Source: Bartonella tribocorum CIP 105476 (GTDB lineage Bacteria > Pseudomonadota > Alphaproteobacteria > Rhizobiales > Rhizobiaceae). Taken from it: a stretch of 64,000 nucleotides of DNA. How positions within the stretch are numbered: the first letter of the stretch is position 1; each line of letters begins with the position of its first letter. The notes beneath the pieces are model-generated. The model worked only from the letters and a program-made list of their open reading frames with translations, had not been told where the DNA came from and ran no database searches. The translations under genes and the position numbers were made by a program. This document shows, piece after piece, positions 37,636-48,029 of this stretch. Where the stretch lies: the NCBI RefSeq assembly GCF_000196435.1, contig NC_010161.1, forward strand, positions 620,001 to 684,000, read 5' to 3'.

Positions 37636-38130
37636 ATGAGTGATACTTTTTGGGCTTTTGTTGGGTTAGTTCTTTTTTTGGCTCTTTTAGTTTATTTCCA
37701 AATTCCGCAGAAGATTATACACCATCTTGATGCGCGCGCAAAGCGTATCAAGGATGAGTTGGATGAGGCTCTGCGTCTTCGTGAAGAGGCACAAGAAATA
37801 TTAGCTGAATATCAACGCAAACACGCGGAAGCAGAAAAAGATGCGCAAGAAATTATTGCAGCAGCAAAGCATGAAGTTGAATCTGTTATTGCTGAGGCGC
37901 GTACAAAAGCAGAAGAATATGTAAAAAACCGCAATAAATTGGCAGAGCAAAAAATCGCTCAGGCAGAAGCGGATGCAATACGCATGGTTTCTTCATCGGC
38001 TATCGATTTGGCAATTTCTACGGCACGTGTCCTTATCGCAAAGGAATTAGATTCTAACAGAGCAGATGAACTCGTTAAAGAAGCTCTTTCGAAAGAATCA
38101 TTGAGCAAAATGAAAACACATCTTAATTAA
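37636..38130 (+). CDS. atpF: ATP synthase Fo subunit b
   Basis: The 164-aa protein has an N-terminal membrane helix (FWAFVGLVLFLALLVYF, about residues 5-21) followed by a charged helix beginning LDARAKRIKDELDEALRLREEA, the standard b-subunit design; it pairs with b' to make the stator stalk linking subunit a to F1. The frame is open from a TTG at 37621, but ATG 37636 has GAGGAAGG directly upstream. It ends the Fo operon. The F1 genes (atpHAGDC) are not here, which is normal in alphaproteobacteria, where the two sets are separate. Confidence 0.95.
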   Translation: MSDTFWAFVGLVLFLALLVYFQIPQKIIHHLDARAKRIKDELDEALRLREEAQEILAEYQRKHAEAEKDAQEIIAAAKHEVESVIAEARTKAEEYVKNRNKLAEQKIAQAEADAIRMVSSSAIDLAISTARVLIAKELDSNRADELVKEALSKESLSKMKTHLN

Positions 38131-38666
38131 TGGCATTCTAGAGATAAAAAACTGTTTCTTTAGTTGGAGATTTTCTTTCAATATTGAATGCTTTAATCTA
38201 CAATGTTGTGATGCTCGTTTTGAATTGGTTATGCATTGAGTTTAGAGAGCTGTATTTCCTAGCTTAGATTCGTCTTTGATTCTATTCATGGAAATTATAA
38301 TGAGGCGTGCTATTGTTTTTATTTTTATGAAGCGATAAGCGAGTACCGTTATTGTGGTATCAATGAAGATATTTTGATGATTTTTGTATTGCGTAACTGC
38401 TTTTATGTTTAGCGGTTTTATGGAAAGCACCTCTCTCATTTTTCAAGAAATCTTTTTATCAGTTTTTAATCCCTCTTATCTATCACCATCATCTGAAGAC
38501 GGTTATTACTCATGATGGGAGAGTTTAAAGTCAGAGATTTTTATTCTATATTCTCATTGAATCTGGAATAGCGATAAGCTGATGATTATAAAATCAATAA
38601 TTTTGCTTCTTGATGATTTATTCAATTTTCTAATCAATCATTACAAAGTATCATTTATACTAGAGA

Positions 38667-38719
38667 TTCTACAATTTTTTAAAGTTACCTCGAAACTTAC
38701 AGGGGAATTTTTTAAGTGG
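38667..38719. repeat. Degenerate internal repeat, first copy
   Basis: This stretch resembles 39529-39580 over about 52 bases. In both copies one forward frame reads F-Y-(N or Y)-F-L-K-L before diverging, which hints at a coding origin for the ancestor. Judged by eye; roughly two thirds of bases agree. Confidence 0.4.
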
Positions 38720-38819
38720 AAGTATGCTCTTTATGGAAAACAGAGTTTTTTGACATACAATATATTTGATTTATATCACTAATTTAGCGTTGTTCAATTG
38801 GGATTAGAATCCTGAATAC

Positions 38820-39080
38820 CGTAAAATTCTCTCGTTTCAAACCTATTCCACGTTGCATCAATCAAAATCATTTTCTTGCACGTGACAAGCGGAGGTGGTT
38901 TGTGGGCAAAAATTGTACAAGAAAGGTCTATCTCTTATGAACTTGTTTCAAGAACTAAGGGGTATCGGTGGTATTTGGGGCAGACAAAGTGTGTGACGGA
39001 GCTCCCTCTCTCCTTTATAAGCGGGTAGTACTCAATGGCTTTATTATTATACCATTCATGGGCTCCATCGTGAAAAGAGC
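38820..39080. repeat. Degenerate intergenic repeat, long copy
   Basis: Bases 38860-38883 are identical to 53416-53439 (24 bases), and patchy similarity continues for about 200 bases in both places. The left part, 38820-38848, is 25/29 identical to 13364-13392. The boundaries are approximate. Confidence 0.5.
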
Positions 39081-39528
39081 TTGGATGGCTTAAGAAATTT
39101 TCTTTAAAAACAAGCTAATGAATGAATAATCCAATGGCATTTTGTCTTACAGAATACCTATGTACTAAATATTTATTCACTTGTTTTTAAAAGACATTTT
39201 TCAACATATCTCTTGCTTCATTTTACGACGACATCTGTGAAGAGTAGCACCTCCCCATAAGGTGTATAAAATCTACGGAGCGTGATCATTTTTTTATTTT
39301 AATAAAAATTCAGACCGATAGCATTTATATTACTTGGTCAATGCTCCTAATTTTGCAATAGCACTTGGCACCGTTCATAGGAAGCGCTTATACTCTTTTC
39401 GTCAATATGGTATCGACATCCTCTCTCGATTTGTGGTGTGCAAAGGAGCACTTTTAGTTGATTCAATAAAAGAGAAGGAACTTGTAATGAGAAAGATTTA
39501 CGATATTCAGTGTTATTGACGATAAAAG

Positions 39529-39580
39529 TTCTACTACTTTTTAAAGTTAGATCAAATCTCACGGGAAACTTCTTTATAAG
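39529..39580. repeat. Degenerate internal repeat, second copy
   Basis: This is the partner of 38667-38719, about 860 bases away in the same spacer and in the same orientation. The F-Y-Y-F-L-K-L frame closes with a stop at the end of the matched segment. Confidence 0.4.
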
Positions 39581-39648
39581 GTTTTGGAATATTTATTAAT
39601 AAAAAAATCCATTCTCATTATTTTTATCAGTTAATGGACATTTTAGGT

Positions 39649-41871
39649 TTACAGGGCAAGTTTTGAAAAGTCTGCAACCGCTTGTGTAATCGTGTGAGTA
39701 CGTTTGAGAAGAGCAAGACGGTTAGCACGAACATCAGGTTTTTTATCGTTCACCAATACCTTTTCAAAAAATAGATCAATCAATTTTCCAAGTGGCGCTA
39801 GAATACCGAGTGCAAATGATAAATTTGTTATATTGATGGGTGCAAGAACCTTTTTTTCTACTTCACAGATTGCATGATAGAGCTGCTTTTCTTCTTTCTC
39901 AAAAAAGAGCTCAGGATTAATTTCATTCGCTATTGTTGTGCTTTTTTGAAGTTCATTTTGAAGAATATTGGCAGTACGTTTTACAGAGGCTACAAAGTTC
40001 ATTCCATCATGGGTATTGATAAAAGCGATAAGAGATTCGACATGACGTGCAACCAATAAAAAATCATCAGAATCTTTGTTTAAAACGGCTTCAAGGGCAT
40101 CGTAACGAGCACCTTCCTCTTTTAGATAGATTTTTAAACGGTCATGAAAAAAGAATAACAGATCTGATAAAATAACCTCTGTTGTTTCTGGAAGAAGATT
40201 CTGCAATTGTGGATTTTCTCTTTGAGAGATTTCATATTTATTTTTTTGTTGTACAAAAAGATTCGTTGCCAATTGAAACAATGGCATAAGATTGATTTTC
40301 CAGTCTCGCGAAAGTATAAGTCTAATAATTCCTAGGGCTGCTCTTCTTAACGCATAGGGATCTTTTGAGCCCGTTGGTTTTTCATTAATAAGCCAAAAGC
40401 CAACCAGCATGTCAATCTTGTCGGCGAGCATAATGGTTATAGCAAGTGGTTCTTGCGGAAGACGATCTGCTGGTCCTTGAGGTTTATAATGCTCTTCTAT
40501 TGCTACAGCTACGCGAGGATCTTCCCCTTGAAGAAGGGCATATTTGTGCCCCATAACTCCTTGTAGTTCAGGAAATTCTCCGACAATTTCTGTTTGCAAA
40601 TCAGCTTTTGCAAGAATTGCAGCACGATTCGCTAAGAGAGGATCTGCTTGTATCAAAGGTGCAATTTTTTGTGCGAGTGTAGCAATGCGCTCTACTCTTG
40701 CACTTTGCGTGCCTAATTTGGCGTGAAAAGTTACATTCAAATGATCAAGTCGTGCCATTCTCTGATCAAGAGGTTTCTTTATATCAAGATCAAATTTTTT
40801 TATAGAAGATTCCAATTGTTGAATATCGGGCAAATCACGCTGATCTTTTTGCCAAAAATAGAGTGCATCAGAAAGACGGGCACGGACAACCTTACTATTT
40901 CCTTTCGAAATTTCTTTGCCTTCATCATTTGCAAGAATATTAGAAACAAGAATAAAATGATGAGAAAGTTTTATTTTTTCTCCTTGTTTCCGGGTGACAA
41001 AACATTTTTGATTGGCTCGAATGGTCAAGCGAATAATTTCGGGAGGAATATCAAGGAATGACTTGTCAAAATCCCCCATAAGGATAACAGGCCATTCAAC
41101 AAGACCAGCAACTTCTTCTAAGAGGGCTTCATCTTGAATGAGTTCTAAACCGTTTGCAAAGCAAAGATTTTGGGCGTCCGCTAAAATAATATTCTTTCGT
41201 CTTTCGGCATCCAGAATGACTTTATGAGTTTCAAGTTGCGTCACATAATCATCAAAGCGGCGCACTTGAAATGGCTTTCCGTCACTTAAGAAACGATGAC
41301 CATAAGTTAGATTGTTACTTTCAAGAGAACCAATTGTAAACGGAATAACATGCGTCTCGCCAATTTCTGGTCCGAAGATGCAAAGAATATTTTGCAAAGG
41401 TCGAATCCACTTTAGAGCACCACTTTTTGCTGAATCCTTTCCCCAGCGCATAGATTTCGGCCACGGAAAGTTGCGGATAATATCTGGTAAAATATCGGCA
41501 AGAATTTCTTCTGCAGCACGGCCTTTTTTTACAATTTTAGCAATATAAAAATCACCTTTTTTATCATCATGTCCAATATGTGCTTCAGAAATATCGTTGA
41601 GTCCCGTTGCACGTAGAAAACCATCAATGGCATACTGTGGTGATTTTGTACTAGGCCCTTTTCGTTCCTCATGGACATCTTTTGAACGTATAGAAAGTCC
41701 GCGTATGTCCAATGTTAGTCGACGAGGTGTCCAATATTCACGAGCAGCTTTATAGGTCAATCCAGCATTCACAAGTTGATCTGTAACAGTTTTTTTAAGG
41801 TTAGCTGCAGCTTTTCGTTGCATACGTGCAGGGATTTCTTCACTGAAAAGTTCAAGAAGAAGATCAGACAT
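39649..41871 (-). CDS. glyS: Glycyl-tRNA synthetase beta subunit
   Basis: The 740-aa subunit of the bacterial alpha2beta2 glycyl-tRNA synthetase recognises tRNA-Gly. It begins [20 protein letters not shown], the conserved start of GlyS, with [19 protein letters not shown] and [13 protein letters not shown] further on, and a C-terminal anticodon-binding part. The frame is open to 41928 inside glyQ, but ATG 41871 overlaps the glyQ stop by one base (TAATG), which indicates coupled translation of the two subunits. A 1.5 kb gene-free stretch follows its stop. Confidence 0.97.
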   Translation of the reverse strand: MSDLLLELFSEEIPARMQRKAAANLKKTVTDQLVNAGLTYKAAREYWTPRRLTLDIRGLSIRSKDVHEERKGPSTKSPQYAIDGFLRATGLNDISEAHIGHDDKKGDFYIAKIVKKGRAAEEILADILPDIIRNFPWPKSMRWGKDSAKSGALKWIRPLQNILCIFGPEIGETHVIPFTIGSLESNNLTYGHRFLSDGKPFQVRRFDDYVTQLETHKVILDAERRKNIILADAQNLCFANGLELIQDEALLEEVAGLVEWPVILMGDFDKSFLDIPPEIIRLTIRANQKCFVTRKQGEKIKLSHHFILVSNILANDEGKEISKGNSKVVRARLSDALYFWQKDQRDLPDIQQLESSIKKFDLDIKKPLDQRMARLDHLNVTFHAKLGTQSARVERIATLAQKIAPLIQADPLLANRAAILAKADLQTEIVGEFPELQGVMGHKYALLQGEDPRVAVAIEEHYKPQGPADRLPQEPLAITIMLADKIDMLVGFWLINEKPTGSKDPYALRRAALGIIRLILSRDWKINLMPLFQLATNLFVQQKNKYEISQRENPQLQNLLPETTEVILSDLLFFFHDRLKIYLKEEGARYDALEAVLNKDSDDFLLVARHVESLIAFINTHDGMNFVASVKRTANILQNELQKSTTIANEINPELFFEKEEKQLYHAICEVEKKVLAPINITNLSFALGILAPLGKLIDLFFEKVLVNDKKPDVRANRLALLKRTHTITQAVADFSKLAL

Positions 41872-42812
41872 TAGGCTTCTCCAGTATATATTTGTCCAGC
41901 TTCTGTGAGTAAGAAGGCTTCCCCACAACGGCGAGCGAGATCACGAACGCGAAGAATATAATTTTGTCGTTCGGTTACAGAAATAACGCCACGTGCTTGC
42001 AGGAGATTAAAGATATGGCTCGCTTTAATACATTGATCATAGGCTGGAAAAACACAGCGGTGTAATGCATTTTCTTTATTGGGTTTTCCCACATCAAGAA
42101 GAGCGTTGCATTCGCATTCGGCATCGATAAAATGCTGGTGGAGCAATTTTGTATCAGCAAATTCGAAATTATAATATGAATATTCCTGTTCTGCCTGTAG
42201 AAAAATATCTCTATAACTTATTTTATTTTCTTCCTCCAAACCATTAAAGTTAAGGTCATAGACATTATCAACTCCTTGGATATACATTGCTAGACGCTCA
42301 AGACCATACGTGAGTTCTCCTGAAACTGGAGCGCATTCAATGCCGCAAACTTGTTGAAAATAAGTAAATTGAGAGATTTCCATCCCATCACACCAACATT
42401 CCCATCCAAGCCCCCAAGCGCCAAGGGTTGGGCTTTCCCAGTCATCTTCAACAAAGCGAATATCATGCAATTTCGTATCAAGCCCGATAGCTTGTAGCGA
42501 CTTTATATAAAGTTCTTGTAGATTGGGCGGAGAGGGTTTGAGAAGCACTTGAAATTGATAATAGTGTTGTAATCGATTTGGATTCTTACCATATCGACCG
42601 TCCGTTGGACGCCGAGAGGGTTGGACATAAGCAACTTTCCAAGGTCGTGGACCTAGAGAGCGTAGCGTTGTTGCTGGATGAAAAGTTCCAGCTCCAACTT
42701 CCATATCGTAAGGTTGCAAAATTGCACATCCATAGTGGGCCCAATAATTTTGCAAAGTTAAGATTAGTCCTTGAAAAGAACTTTTAGGGTTAAGATACTC
42801 AGGCAGTTTCAC
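41871..42812 (-). CDS. glyQ: Glycyl-tRNA synthetase alpha subunit
   Basis: The 313-aa catalytic subunit activates glycine with ATP. Family signatures are [57 protein letters not shown] and [19 protein letters not shown]. The start is GTG 42812, and the protein's conserved first residues ([12 protein letters not shown]) support it. It shares its stop with the start of glyS (TAATG). A TPR protein gene lies 97 bases upstream on the same strand and may be in the same transcript. Confidence 0.97.
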   Translation of the reverse strand: MKLPEYLNPKSSFQGLILTLQNYWAHYGCAILQPYDMEVGAGTFHPATTLRSLGPRPWKVAYVQPSRRPTDGRYGKNPNRLQHYYQFQVLLKPSPPNLQELYIKSLQAIGLDTKLHDIRFVEDDWESPTLGAWGLGWECWCDGMEISQFTYFQQVCGIECAPVSGELTYGLERLAMYIQGVDNVYDLNFNGLEEENKISYRDIFLQAEQEYSYYNFEFADTKLLHQHFIDAECECNALLDVGKPNKENALHRCVFPAYDQCIKASHIFNLLQARGVISVTERQNYILRVRDLARRCGEAFLLTEAGQIYTGEA

Positions 42813-42909
42813 GCTTTATACTCTTTAAATATTGAACGACATAGAGAACGACCAAAGAAACTTTAATCTCTTTGTTTGTTATTTTATGTGGTTTACGGTT
42901 AAGCATTGT

Positions 42910-44604
42910 TTATTGCAAACCAAATTTCAGTTTTTCTTGAATTTGTTTAGAATTTTCAGGTTTTCCGTCAATTGCGTGGTTCCATTGAAATATTGCTTCA
43001 CGTTTACGTCCAACTTTCCAATAGGCATCTCCTAAATGATCATTCAGTGTTGGATCCTCAGGTTGTAGTTTGACAGCATTTTCCAATATTTGGACTGCTT
43101 TGTCGTATTCTTTTAGTTTATAATAAGCCCATCCTAAAGAATCGAGAATATGACTGTTGTGAGCTTGCAAAGCAGAAGCTTTTTGCAGCATATGGAGAGA
43201 TTCTTCAAGCTTTTCACCTCGTTCTACAAGGGAATAGGCCAAATAATTCAGAACCTGCGGTTGGTTGGGGAAAAATTCAAGTGATTTTCGCAAGTCAATT
43301 TCTGCTTTTGGCCACTGTTTTAGACGTTCAAAAGCAATACCACGCTGATAAAAAAGTTTCCAATCGTCCTGCTGAAAGTTTTTTATCTGGGCAATAGCAT
43401 GGTCTAGAGTTTTAGTCGCTTCAAGAAATTTATGGTCCTGCATATAAAAGGCAACAAGCGTTATCAAGATGTTACGATCATTGGGAAATTTTTTATTTAA
43501 CAATGTGAGTAATTTTATTGCTTCTTTATAACTGTTGTTATTGGCAAGAAGGAATGCAAGATGAAGTTGTCCATCTTTATAATAAGGAGATTGAGGGGAT
43601 AAAGCGCGATAAAGTTTAATTGCTTGATGAGGATCGTCCAATTTAGCAGAAATGTGTGCGAGCTGAAACAGTGTTGCGTCATTTTGAGGATATAGGGCGA
43701 AAGATAATTGTTTGAAAATACGTGCAATGCGTCCTGAGTTTTTGTGATTGAGAGATGTTCCAAAATTATATAACACCTCGGCGGCTCCTTGTTGAGGTGT
43801 TTTAATCAATCTTTCTAAGAAAGCATTTTTTTCAATTTTTTCTCGAAAGTTTTTCAGGACTTCTCGACCCGACAACATTTGTTCGCCATGCTGGATTGTC
43901 TGAAGAGCTTGATTGCGCATATTATGGCGCAATTGGAATGAGGCATAGGCTGTAATAATACGTTCATAGGTATTAGGAGCGATAAGAGTCCCTTGTTTGT
44001 TATTCAGTGCTTTAATAAAATATTTTTTTGCATCTTGTGGTTGTTCTGCAAGGTCGCTCATAAGTGCTAGATGATAAGATATAAAAAGCTCATACCAGAC
44101 AGGACCTTTGAGCTTCTTAAGTTCAGAAATTGCTTGAGATTTTTGTCCAGATCCAAATGTAATCCAAGCTCCAATGAGTTCAGGTATTGGGTTATTGGCT
44201 GTCGGAGGTTCTTTTAACTGCAGAAAAAGCTTAGCATTTTTATAGTCTCTTTTGATGAGACTTTCTATTGACAATGTTAAGGAAACAAAGGGAGTTATAA
44301 CATCTTGCTCTTTGAGTTTTTTGGCTTGTTGCACAGCTTCTTTAAAGTCTCCGACCAAGAGCATAGCTTCAAGGAGTTCTTTTTGTGTTTCAATGTTATC
44401 AGGTTGATAAATGAGTGCCTGTTTAAGATAATTGATAGCAAGATCTGTTTTATTTTCATGATTTGCTACCCTTCCGGCTAAATAAGCACCTGTAAATGAG
44501 CTTGTATGAGTCGTCATGCTTATTTTACTGTAGGTAGGGGATGGCATCAGCATGATACCCACGATAAAGAGGGTAAAAAGTCGGGATACCGTTGCAGAGC
44601 ACAT
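42910..44604 (-). CDS. Exported tetratricopeptide repeat protein, 564 aa
   Basis: The protein has a signal peptide (MCSATVSRLFTLFIVGIMLM followed by PSPTYSK) and then an array of about ten TPR units, for example LAGRVANHENKTDLAINYL, LHLAFLLANNNSYKEAIKL, LAYSLVERGEKLEESLHML, LDSLGWAYYKLKEYDKAV and LGDAYWKVGRKREAIFQW near the end. TPR arrays bind proteins, and in alphaproteobacteria this long exported type is of unproven role. The frame begins at 44655, but ATG 44604 has AAAAGGA eight bases upstream and begins the signal peptide cleanly. It lies between ispB and glyQ on the same strand. Confidence 0.82.
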   Translation of the reverse strand: MCSATVSRLFTLFIVGIMLMPSPTYSKISMTTHTSSFTGAYLAGRVANHENKTDLAINYLKQALIYQPDNIETQKELLEAMLLVGDFKEAVQQAKKLKEQDVITPFVSLTLSIESLIKRDYKNAKLFLQLKEPPTANNPIPELIGAWITFGSGQKSQAISELKKLKGPVWYELFISYHLALMSDLAEQPQDAKKYFIKALNNKQGTLIAPNTYERIITAYASFQLRHNMRNQALQTIQHGEQMLSGREVLKNFREKIEKNAFLERLIKTPQQGAAEVLYNFGTSLNHKNSGRIARIFKQLSFALYPQNDATLFQLAHISAKLDDPHQAIKLYRALSPQSPYYKDGQLHLAFLLANNNSYKEAIKLLTLLNKKFPNDRNILITLVAFYMQDHKFLEATKTLDHAIAQIKNFQQDDWKLFYQRGIAFERLKQWPKAEIDLRKSLEFFPNQPQVLNYLAYSLVERGEKLEESLHMLQKASALQAHNSHILDSLGWAYYKLKEYDKAVQILENAVKLQPEDPTLNDHLGDAYWKVGRKREAIFQWNHAIDGKPENSKQIQEKLKFGLQ

Positions 44605-44699
44605 GGAGCTAATCCTTTTCAAGATAATCAATCGATTGTGTCGTTTATAAATCATATCTCATTACTTTTTTGAAAAAATACTGCGATTCTTGCACAGAA

Positions 44700-45716
44700 T
44701 CAGTTTATGCGTGCAATACAAAACTCAACAGTTTCCACGAGAGCATTATAAGCAGGATTTTCATTCATGGGAATAAGAGCATCAATTGCACGTTTTCCAT
44801 AGACGCGTGCTTGTTCTATGGTATCTGTGATACTATTATATTTCTCCATTAAGTGTTGTGCGTGTGCGAAGGCTTCATTACTGTTATTGCCGTCTTCAAG
44901 GGCTTGTTTCCAGAAAGCTTTTTCATCCATATTCCCACGTTCATAGGCAAGAATAACAGGCATTGTGATCTTTCCTTCCCGAAAATCGTCCCCTATATTT
45001 TTTCCTAAGTTTTGAGCACTACCACTATAGTCAAGGGCATCATCAATCAATTGGAAAGCTAATCCCAAAGATGTTCCATATTCACGTAATGCAGAACGCT
45101 CTTTATGTCCATAGCCAGCAACAATGGGGCCTACTTCAGCAGCTGCTGAAAAAAGTGCTGCTGTTTTTGCATTGATGATTTTGAGATAGTCTGAAGAGCT
45201 GGTTTTGATATTTTTTGCGGCGGAAAGTTGCATAACTTCTCCTTCAGCAATAATTGCAGCAGCATTTGCTAGAACAGAGAGCGCTTCTATAGAGCCAACA
45301 TCGACCATCATTTTAAAAGCTTGTCCTAACAAGAAATCTCCAACAAGAATACTTGCTTGATTTCCCCAAATCATTCGTGCTGTAGATTTTCCGCGCCGTA
45401 AATCACTTTCATCAATTACATCATCGTGTAACAAGGTCGCGGTGTGCATAAATTCAACAGCTGTTGCAAGCTTTATATGTCCGTCACTTTGATAACCAAA
45501 CATATGAGCAGAAGCTAATGTGATCATTGGGCGTAACCGTTTTCCCCCTGATGAAATAAGATGATTGGAAATTTCAGGGATCATCTCAATTTCTGATTTT
45601 GCCATAGAGAGGATAAATTGATTAACGCGCTCCATATCTTTTTGCGTAAGATCAAAAAGTGATTGAAGAGAAATTTGATTATTTCTTATTTGTTCTGGTT
45701 TGATAACTGCACTCAA
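44700..45716 (-). CDS. ispB: All-trans polyprenyl (octaprenyl/decaprenyl) diphosphate synthase
   Basis: The 338-aa enzyme builds the isoprenoid tail of ubiquinone from isopentenyl diphosphate. It has both aspartate-rich motifs: LLHDDVIDESDLRRG (first Asp pair 98-99) and FQLIDDALDY (225-226), with GGKRLRPMITLASAHMFG upstream. The chain length cannot be read securely; alphaproteobacteria often make decaprenyl (Q10). The start is TTG 45716, with GGAG nine bases before it; no ATG lies nearby that would keep the conserved N-terminus. It works with ubiA and ubiG in this window and is divergent from the TrmN6-like gene. Confidence 0.92.
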   Translation of the reverse strand: MSAVIKPEQIRNNQISLQSLFDLTQKDMERVNQFILSMAKSEIEMIPEISNHLISSGGKRLRPMITLASAHMFGYQSDGHIKLATAVEFMHTATLLHDDVIDESDLRRGKSTARMIWGNQASILVGDFLLGQAFKMMVDVGSIEALSVLANAAAIIAEGEVMQLSAAKNIKTSSSDYLKIINAKTAALFSAAAEVGPIVAGYGHKERSALREYGTSLGLAFQLIDDALDYSGSAQNLGKNIGDDFREGKITMPVILAYERGNMDEKAFWKQALEDGNNSNEAFAHAQHLMEKYNSITDTIEQARVYGKRAIDALIPMNENPAYNALVETVEFCIARIN

Positions 45717-45838
45717 TATGTTGACTCCTAGAATATTGCAATGGACATATATAAATTTTATTTACTCGCTAACATAAAGGGGGTTTTGTTTTGACTCAAG
45801 CTTTTGATGGCGCTTTGAAGTGTAAGCTTGGAATGATA

Positions 45839-45868
45839 TTGGCAAGAATTTTTTTTAGTGGGTATAAT
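45839..45868 (+). promoter_or_regulatory. Sigma-70-like promoter
   Basis: TTGGCA (45839-45844) and TATAAT (45863-45868) are separated by 18 bases, five and six matches to the consensus. They lie in the divergent spacer, pointing at the TrmN6-like gene 86 bases downstream. Confidence 0.5.
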
Positions 45869-45953
45869 GTTGTTGTTTTGAAATGATAAAAAAATTAAAA
45901 CAACAGCTGAAGGATAAAAGGGTGGTTTATAAAGGTGAACATTAGGCTTTTAA

Positions 45954-46742
45954 ATGGATGAAACAACGAATCAGATCAGTGAAACAATCGACAGTTTTCA
46001 TCGCGGGAAATTTTATTTGGTTCAACCCTATAAACATGGTCATCGTTCTGGAATGGATGCGATGTTATTAGCCAGTTTGGTTCCTACTGATTTAAAAGGC
46101 AAGGTTGCTGATTTAGGGGCGGGGGCTGGAGCAGCAGGGTTAGCTATTGCTTCGCGTTGTCCGCAAGTTCATGTTACATTGGTTGAACGTTCATCTTTTA
46201 TGGTATCTTATGCACAAAAAACGCTCATGCTAAAGCAAAATAAACAATTTACTGGCCGAATTTGTTTGTTAGAAGCAGATGTTACCCTCAAAGGGAATGC
46301 TCGTATAACAGCAGGTTTGATAGATAATAGCTTTGATTTTGCGATTATGAATCCGCCTTTTAATAATCCTACTGATCGTAAGACACCTGATAAACAAAAA
46401 TCTGAAGCACACGTTATGCCTGAAGCGATGTTTGATAACTGGTTACGCAGTGCAGCAGCTATCGTTAAGCCAGGCGGATACTTAGGCCTCATTGCGCGTC
46501 CACAATCTCTAACAGATATCTTGCATGCTTTAGAAGGCCGCTTTGGTGGTATTTGTATCATTCCCATTCATGCACGTGCAACAACTCCGGCAATTCGTCT
46601 TTTATTTTACGCAAGACGGGGGAGTAGAGCAGCTTTATCTATTTTACCGGCATTGATTATACATGAAGGGAATAGCCATATTTTTTCACCACGGATTGAT
46701 GCAATCAATAATGGATATATAAGCTTGTGGGAACTTTTTTAA
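45954..46742 (+). CDS. tRNA1(Val) adenine N6-methyltransferase-like protein (TrmN6/YfiC family)
   Basis: The 262-aa protein is a class I methyltransferase with the N6-adenine signature NPPFNNP (133-139) and a SAM site VADLGAGAGAAGLAIASR (51-68). The front part YLVQPYKHGHRSGMDAMLLA (21-40) is typical of the YfiC/TrmN6 group, which methylates A37 of tRNA-Val in E. coli. The C-terminal part is longer than in E. coli and poorly conserved. A good promoter lies 86 bases upstream. It is divergent from ispB, an arrangement I recall in other Hyphomicrobiales. The target could be another RNA. Confidence 0.8.
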   Translation: MDETTNQISETIDSFHRGKFYLVQPYKHGHRSGMDAMLLASLVPTDLKGKVADLGAGAGAAGLAIASRCPQVHVTLVERSSFMVSYAQKTLMLKQNKQFTGRICLLEADVTLKGNARITAGLIDNSFDFAIMNPPFNNPTDRKTPDKQKSEAHVMPEAMFDNWLRSAAAIVKPGGYLGLIARPQSLTDILHALEGRFGGICIIPIHARATTPAIRLLFYARRGSRAALSILPALIIHEGNSHIFSPRIDAINNGYISLWELF

Positions 46743-46805
46743 TGGTCTCTTGTATTTTTCAGTTTATTATTTAAAGTTCAAACTTTGTTATGAGGAGGCT
46801 TAGCT

Positions 46806-46910
46806 TTGGGTGAAATTATATTTCTGGTTGTCATGTGGGGATTGATCGGCGCTTTTGGATGCTATCGCGTTCTTCCTATTTTTTTTCCTGGCCTATTTAA
46901 TTGTTCTTAA
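46806..46910 (+). CDS. Small membrane peptide, 34 aa
   Basis: The TTG-started frame encodes MGEIIFLVVMWGLIGAFGCY and then RVLPIFFPGLFNCS, a single hydrophobic helix with a short tail. GAGGAGG lies seven bases before the start. It sits between the TrmN6-like gene and the S49 protease gene, 17 bases before the latter, on the same strand. Good ribosome-binding site, tight spacing and helix make it plausible. It is too short to assign to a family. Confidence 0.45.
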   Translation: MGEIIFLVVMWGLIGAFGCYRVLPIFFPGLFNCS

Positions 46911-46927
46911 ATTAAGGAGATTTTGTT

Positions 46928-47776
46928 TTGATAGATGTTTTAAAAAATTTTATTCAACGCCGTTTTTCCTCCAATAAATTTGAAATTCCTGTTGTTCGCC
47001 TTAAAGGGGCAATTATGGATTCATCATCTATATCGCGTACGCTTTCCCTCAGTAGATGTGCCAATCTTTTAGAGAAGGCTTTCGCGCACAAAAAGTCACC
47101 GGTTGTTGCACTTATTATTAATTCTCCTGGAGGATCACCTGTACAATCGCGTTTTATCTTCAAGCGTATTCGTGATTTGGCAGAAGAAAAAAATAAAAAG
47201 GTTCTTGTGTTTATTGAAGATATCGCAGCATCGGGTGGTTATATGATTGCTTGTGCAGGGGATGAAATTTTTGCAGATCCTTCTTCGATTGTTGGTTCCA
47301 TTGGGGTGGTTTCAGCTTCCTTTGGTTTTCCGGAACTTTTGAAGAAAATTGGTGTGGAGCGGCGCGTTTACACAGCAGGAAAGAATAAAGTTACACTCGA
47401 TCCATTTCAGCCTGAAAAAAAGGCGGATATTGAGCATTTGAAATCTCTCCAACTTGAAGTGCATCAAACTTTTATTGATTTAGTTAAAGAACGGCGTGCG
47501 ACAAAATTATCAGATGATTCGAATCTCTTTACAGGAATGTTTTGGAGTGGGAAAAAAAGCGTTGAACTTGGTCTTATTGACGGGTTGAATGATGTCCGTT
47601 CTGTCATTAAAGAGCGCTTTGGTAGTGATGCAAAACTTCGATTGATTACACCTCCAAAAAGTTTTTTAGGATTTAAAGCGCCTTCAGGAGTGACGGCTCA
47701 TACGGTTTATACAGCTGTTGATAGTGCATTGATGGCAGCAGAAGAGCGGGCACTTTGGCAACGTTACGGTTTGTGA
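46928..47776 (+). CDS. S49 family serine peptidase (SppA/SohB-like)
   Basis: The 282-aa protein has the S49 peptidase core: INSPGGSPVQS, DIAASGGYMIACAGDEIFAD (nucleophile Ser102) and SSIVGSIGVVSASFG, with the general-base lysine in TAGKNKVTLDPF (Lys154). Signal peptide peptidase A and SohB degrade signal peptides or membrane proteins; this is the short, single-domain form. It has no N-terminal helix, so membrane attachment would need a partner, perhaps the 34-aa peptide encoded just before it (inference). TTG 46928 is the start, with TAAGGAGA seven bases upstream. Confidence 0.9.
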   Translation: MIDVLKNFIQRRFSSNKFEIPVVRLKGAIMDSSSISRTLSLSRCANLLEKAFAHKKSPVVALIINSPGGSPVQSRFIFKRIRDLAEEKNKKVLVFIEDIAASGGYMIACAGDEIFADPSSIVGSIGVVSASFGFPELLKKIGVERRVYTAGKNKVTLDPFQPEKKADIEHLKSLQLEVHQTFIDLVKERRATKLSDDSNLFTGMFWSGKKSVELGLIDGLNDVRSVIKERFGSDAKLRLITPPKSFLGFKAPSGVTAHTVYTAVDSALMAAEERALWQRYGL

Positions 47777-48029
47777 TAGACGGGGATCATTCAAGCAAGA
47801 GGGGATTTTATCTAAAAAACAGATGTTAGAAGAAATAAAGGCTTGAAACGATACCAATGAGAACGTGTCATCTATTTTATGTGAGAGTTTTTCGTAATAT
47901 TTGCTGTTTGTTTAGAAAAAATGAAGAATATTTCGAACTGTTTATAGGGCTGGTGTTAAAAGTATGAATAAAAGGGAGATTGTTGTAAAAGAGCCCTATA
48001 AAAGTGAATATTACGTCATATGATATCGG

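Larger units (their letters stand above)
38131..39648. other. Long gene-free region with degenerate repeats
   Basis: About 1.5 kb with no supported gene between atpF and glyS, whose ends point at each other. It carries a copy of an intergenic repeat (38820-39080) related to 13364-13392 and 53416-53640, and an internal pair of related segments (38667-38719 and 39529-39580). Open frames at 38582-38782 and 39334-39519 have no ribosome-binding site. The region appears to be decayed mobile or duplicated sequence. Confidence 0.45.

Noticed and set aside
38860..38883. 24-base repeat as a CRISPR repeat
   Set aside because: The two copies are 14.5 kb apart, with no regular spacing and no cas genes.
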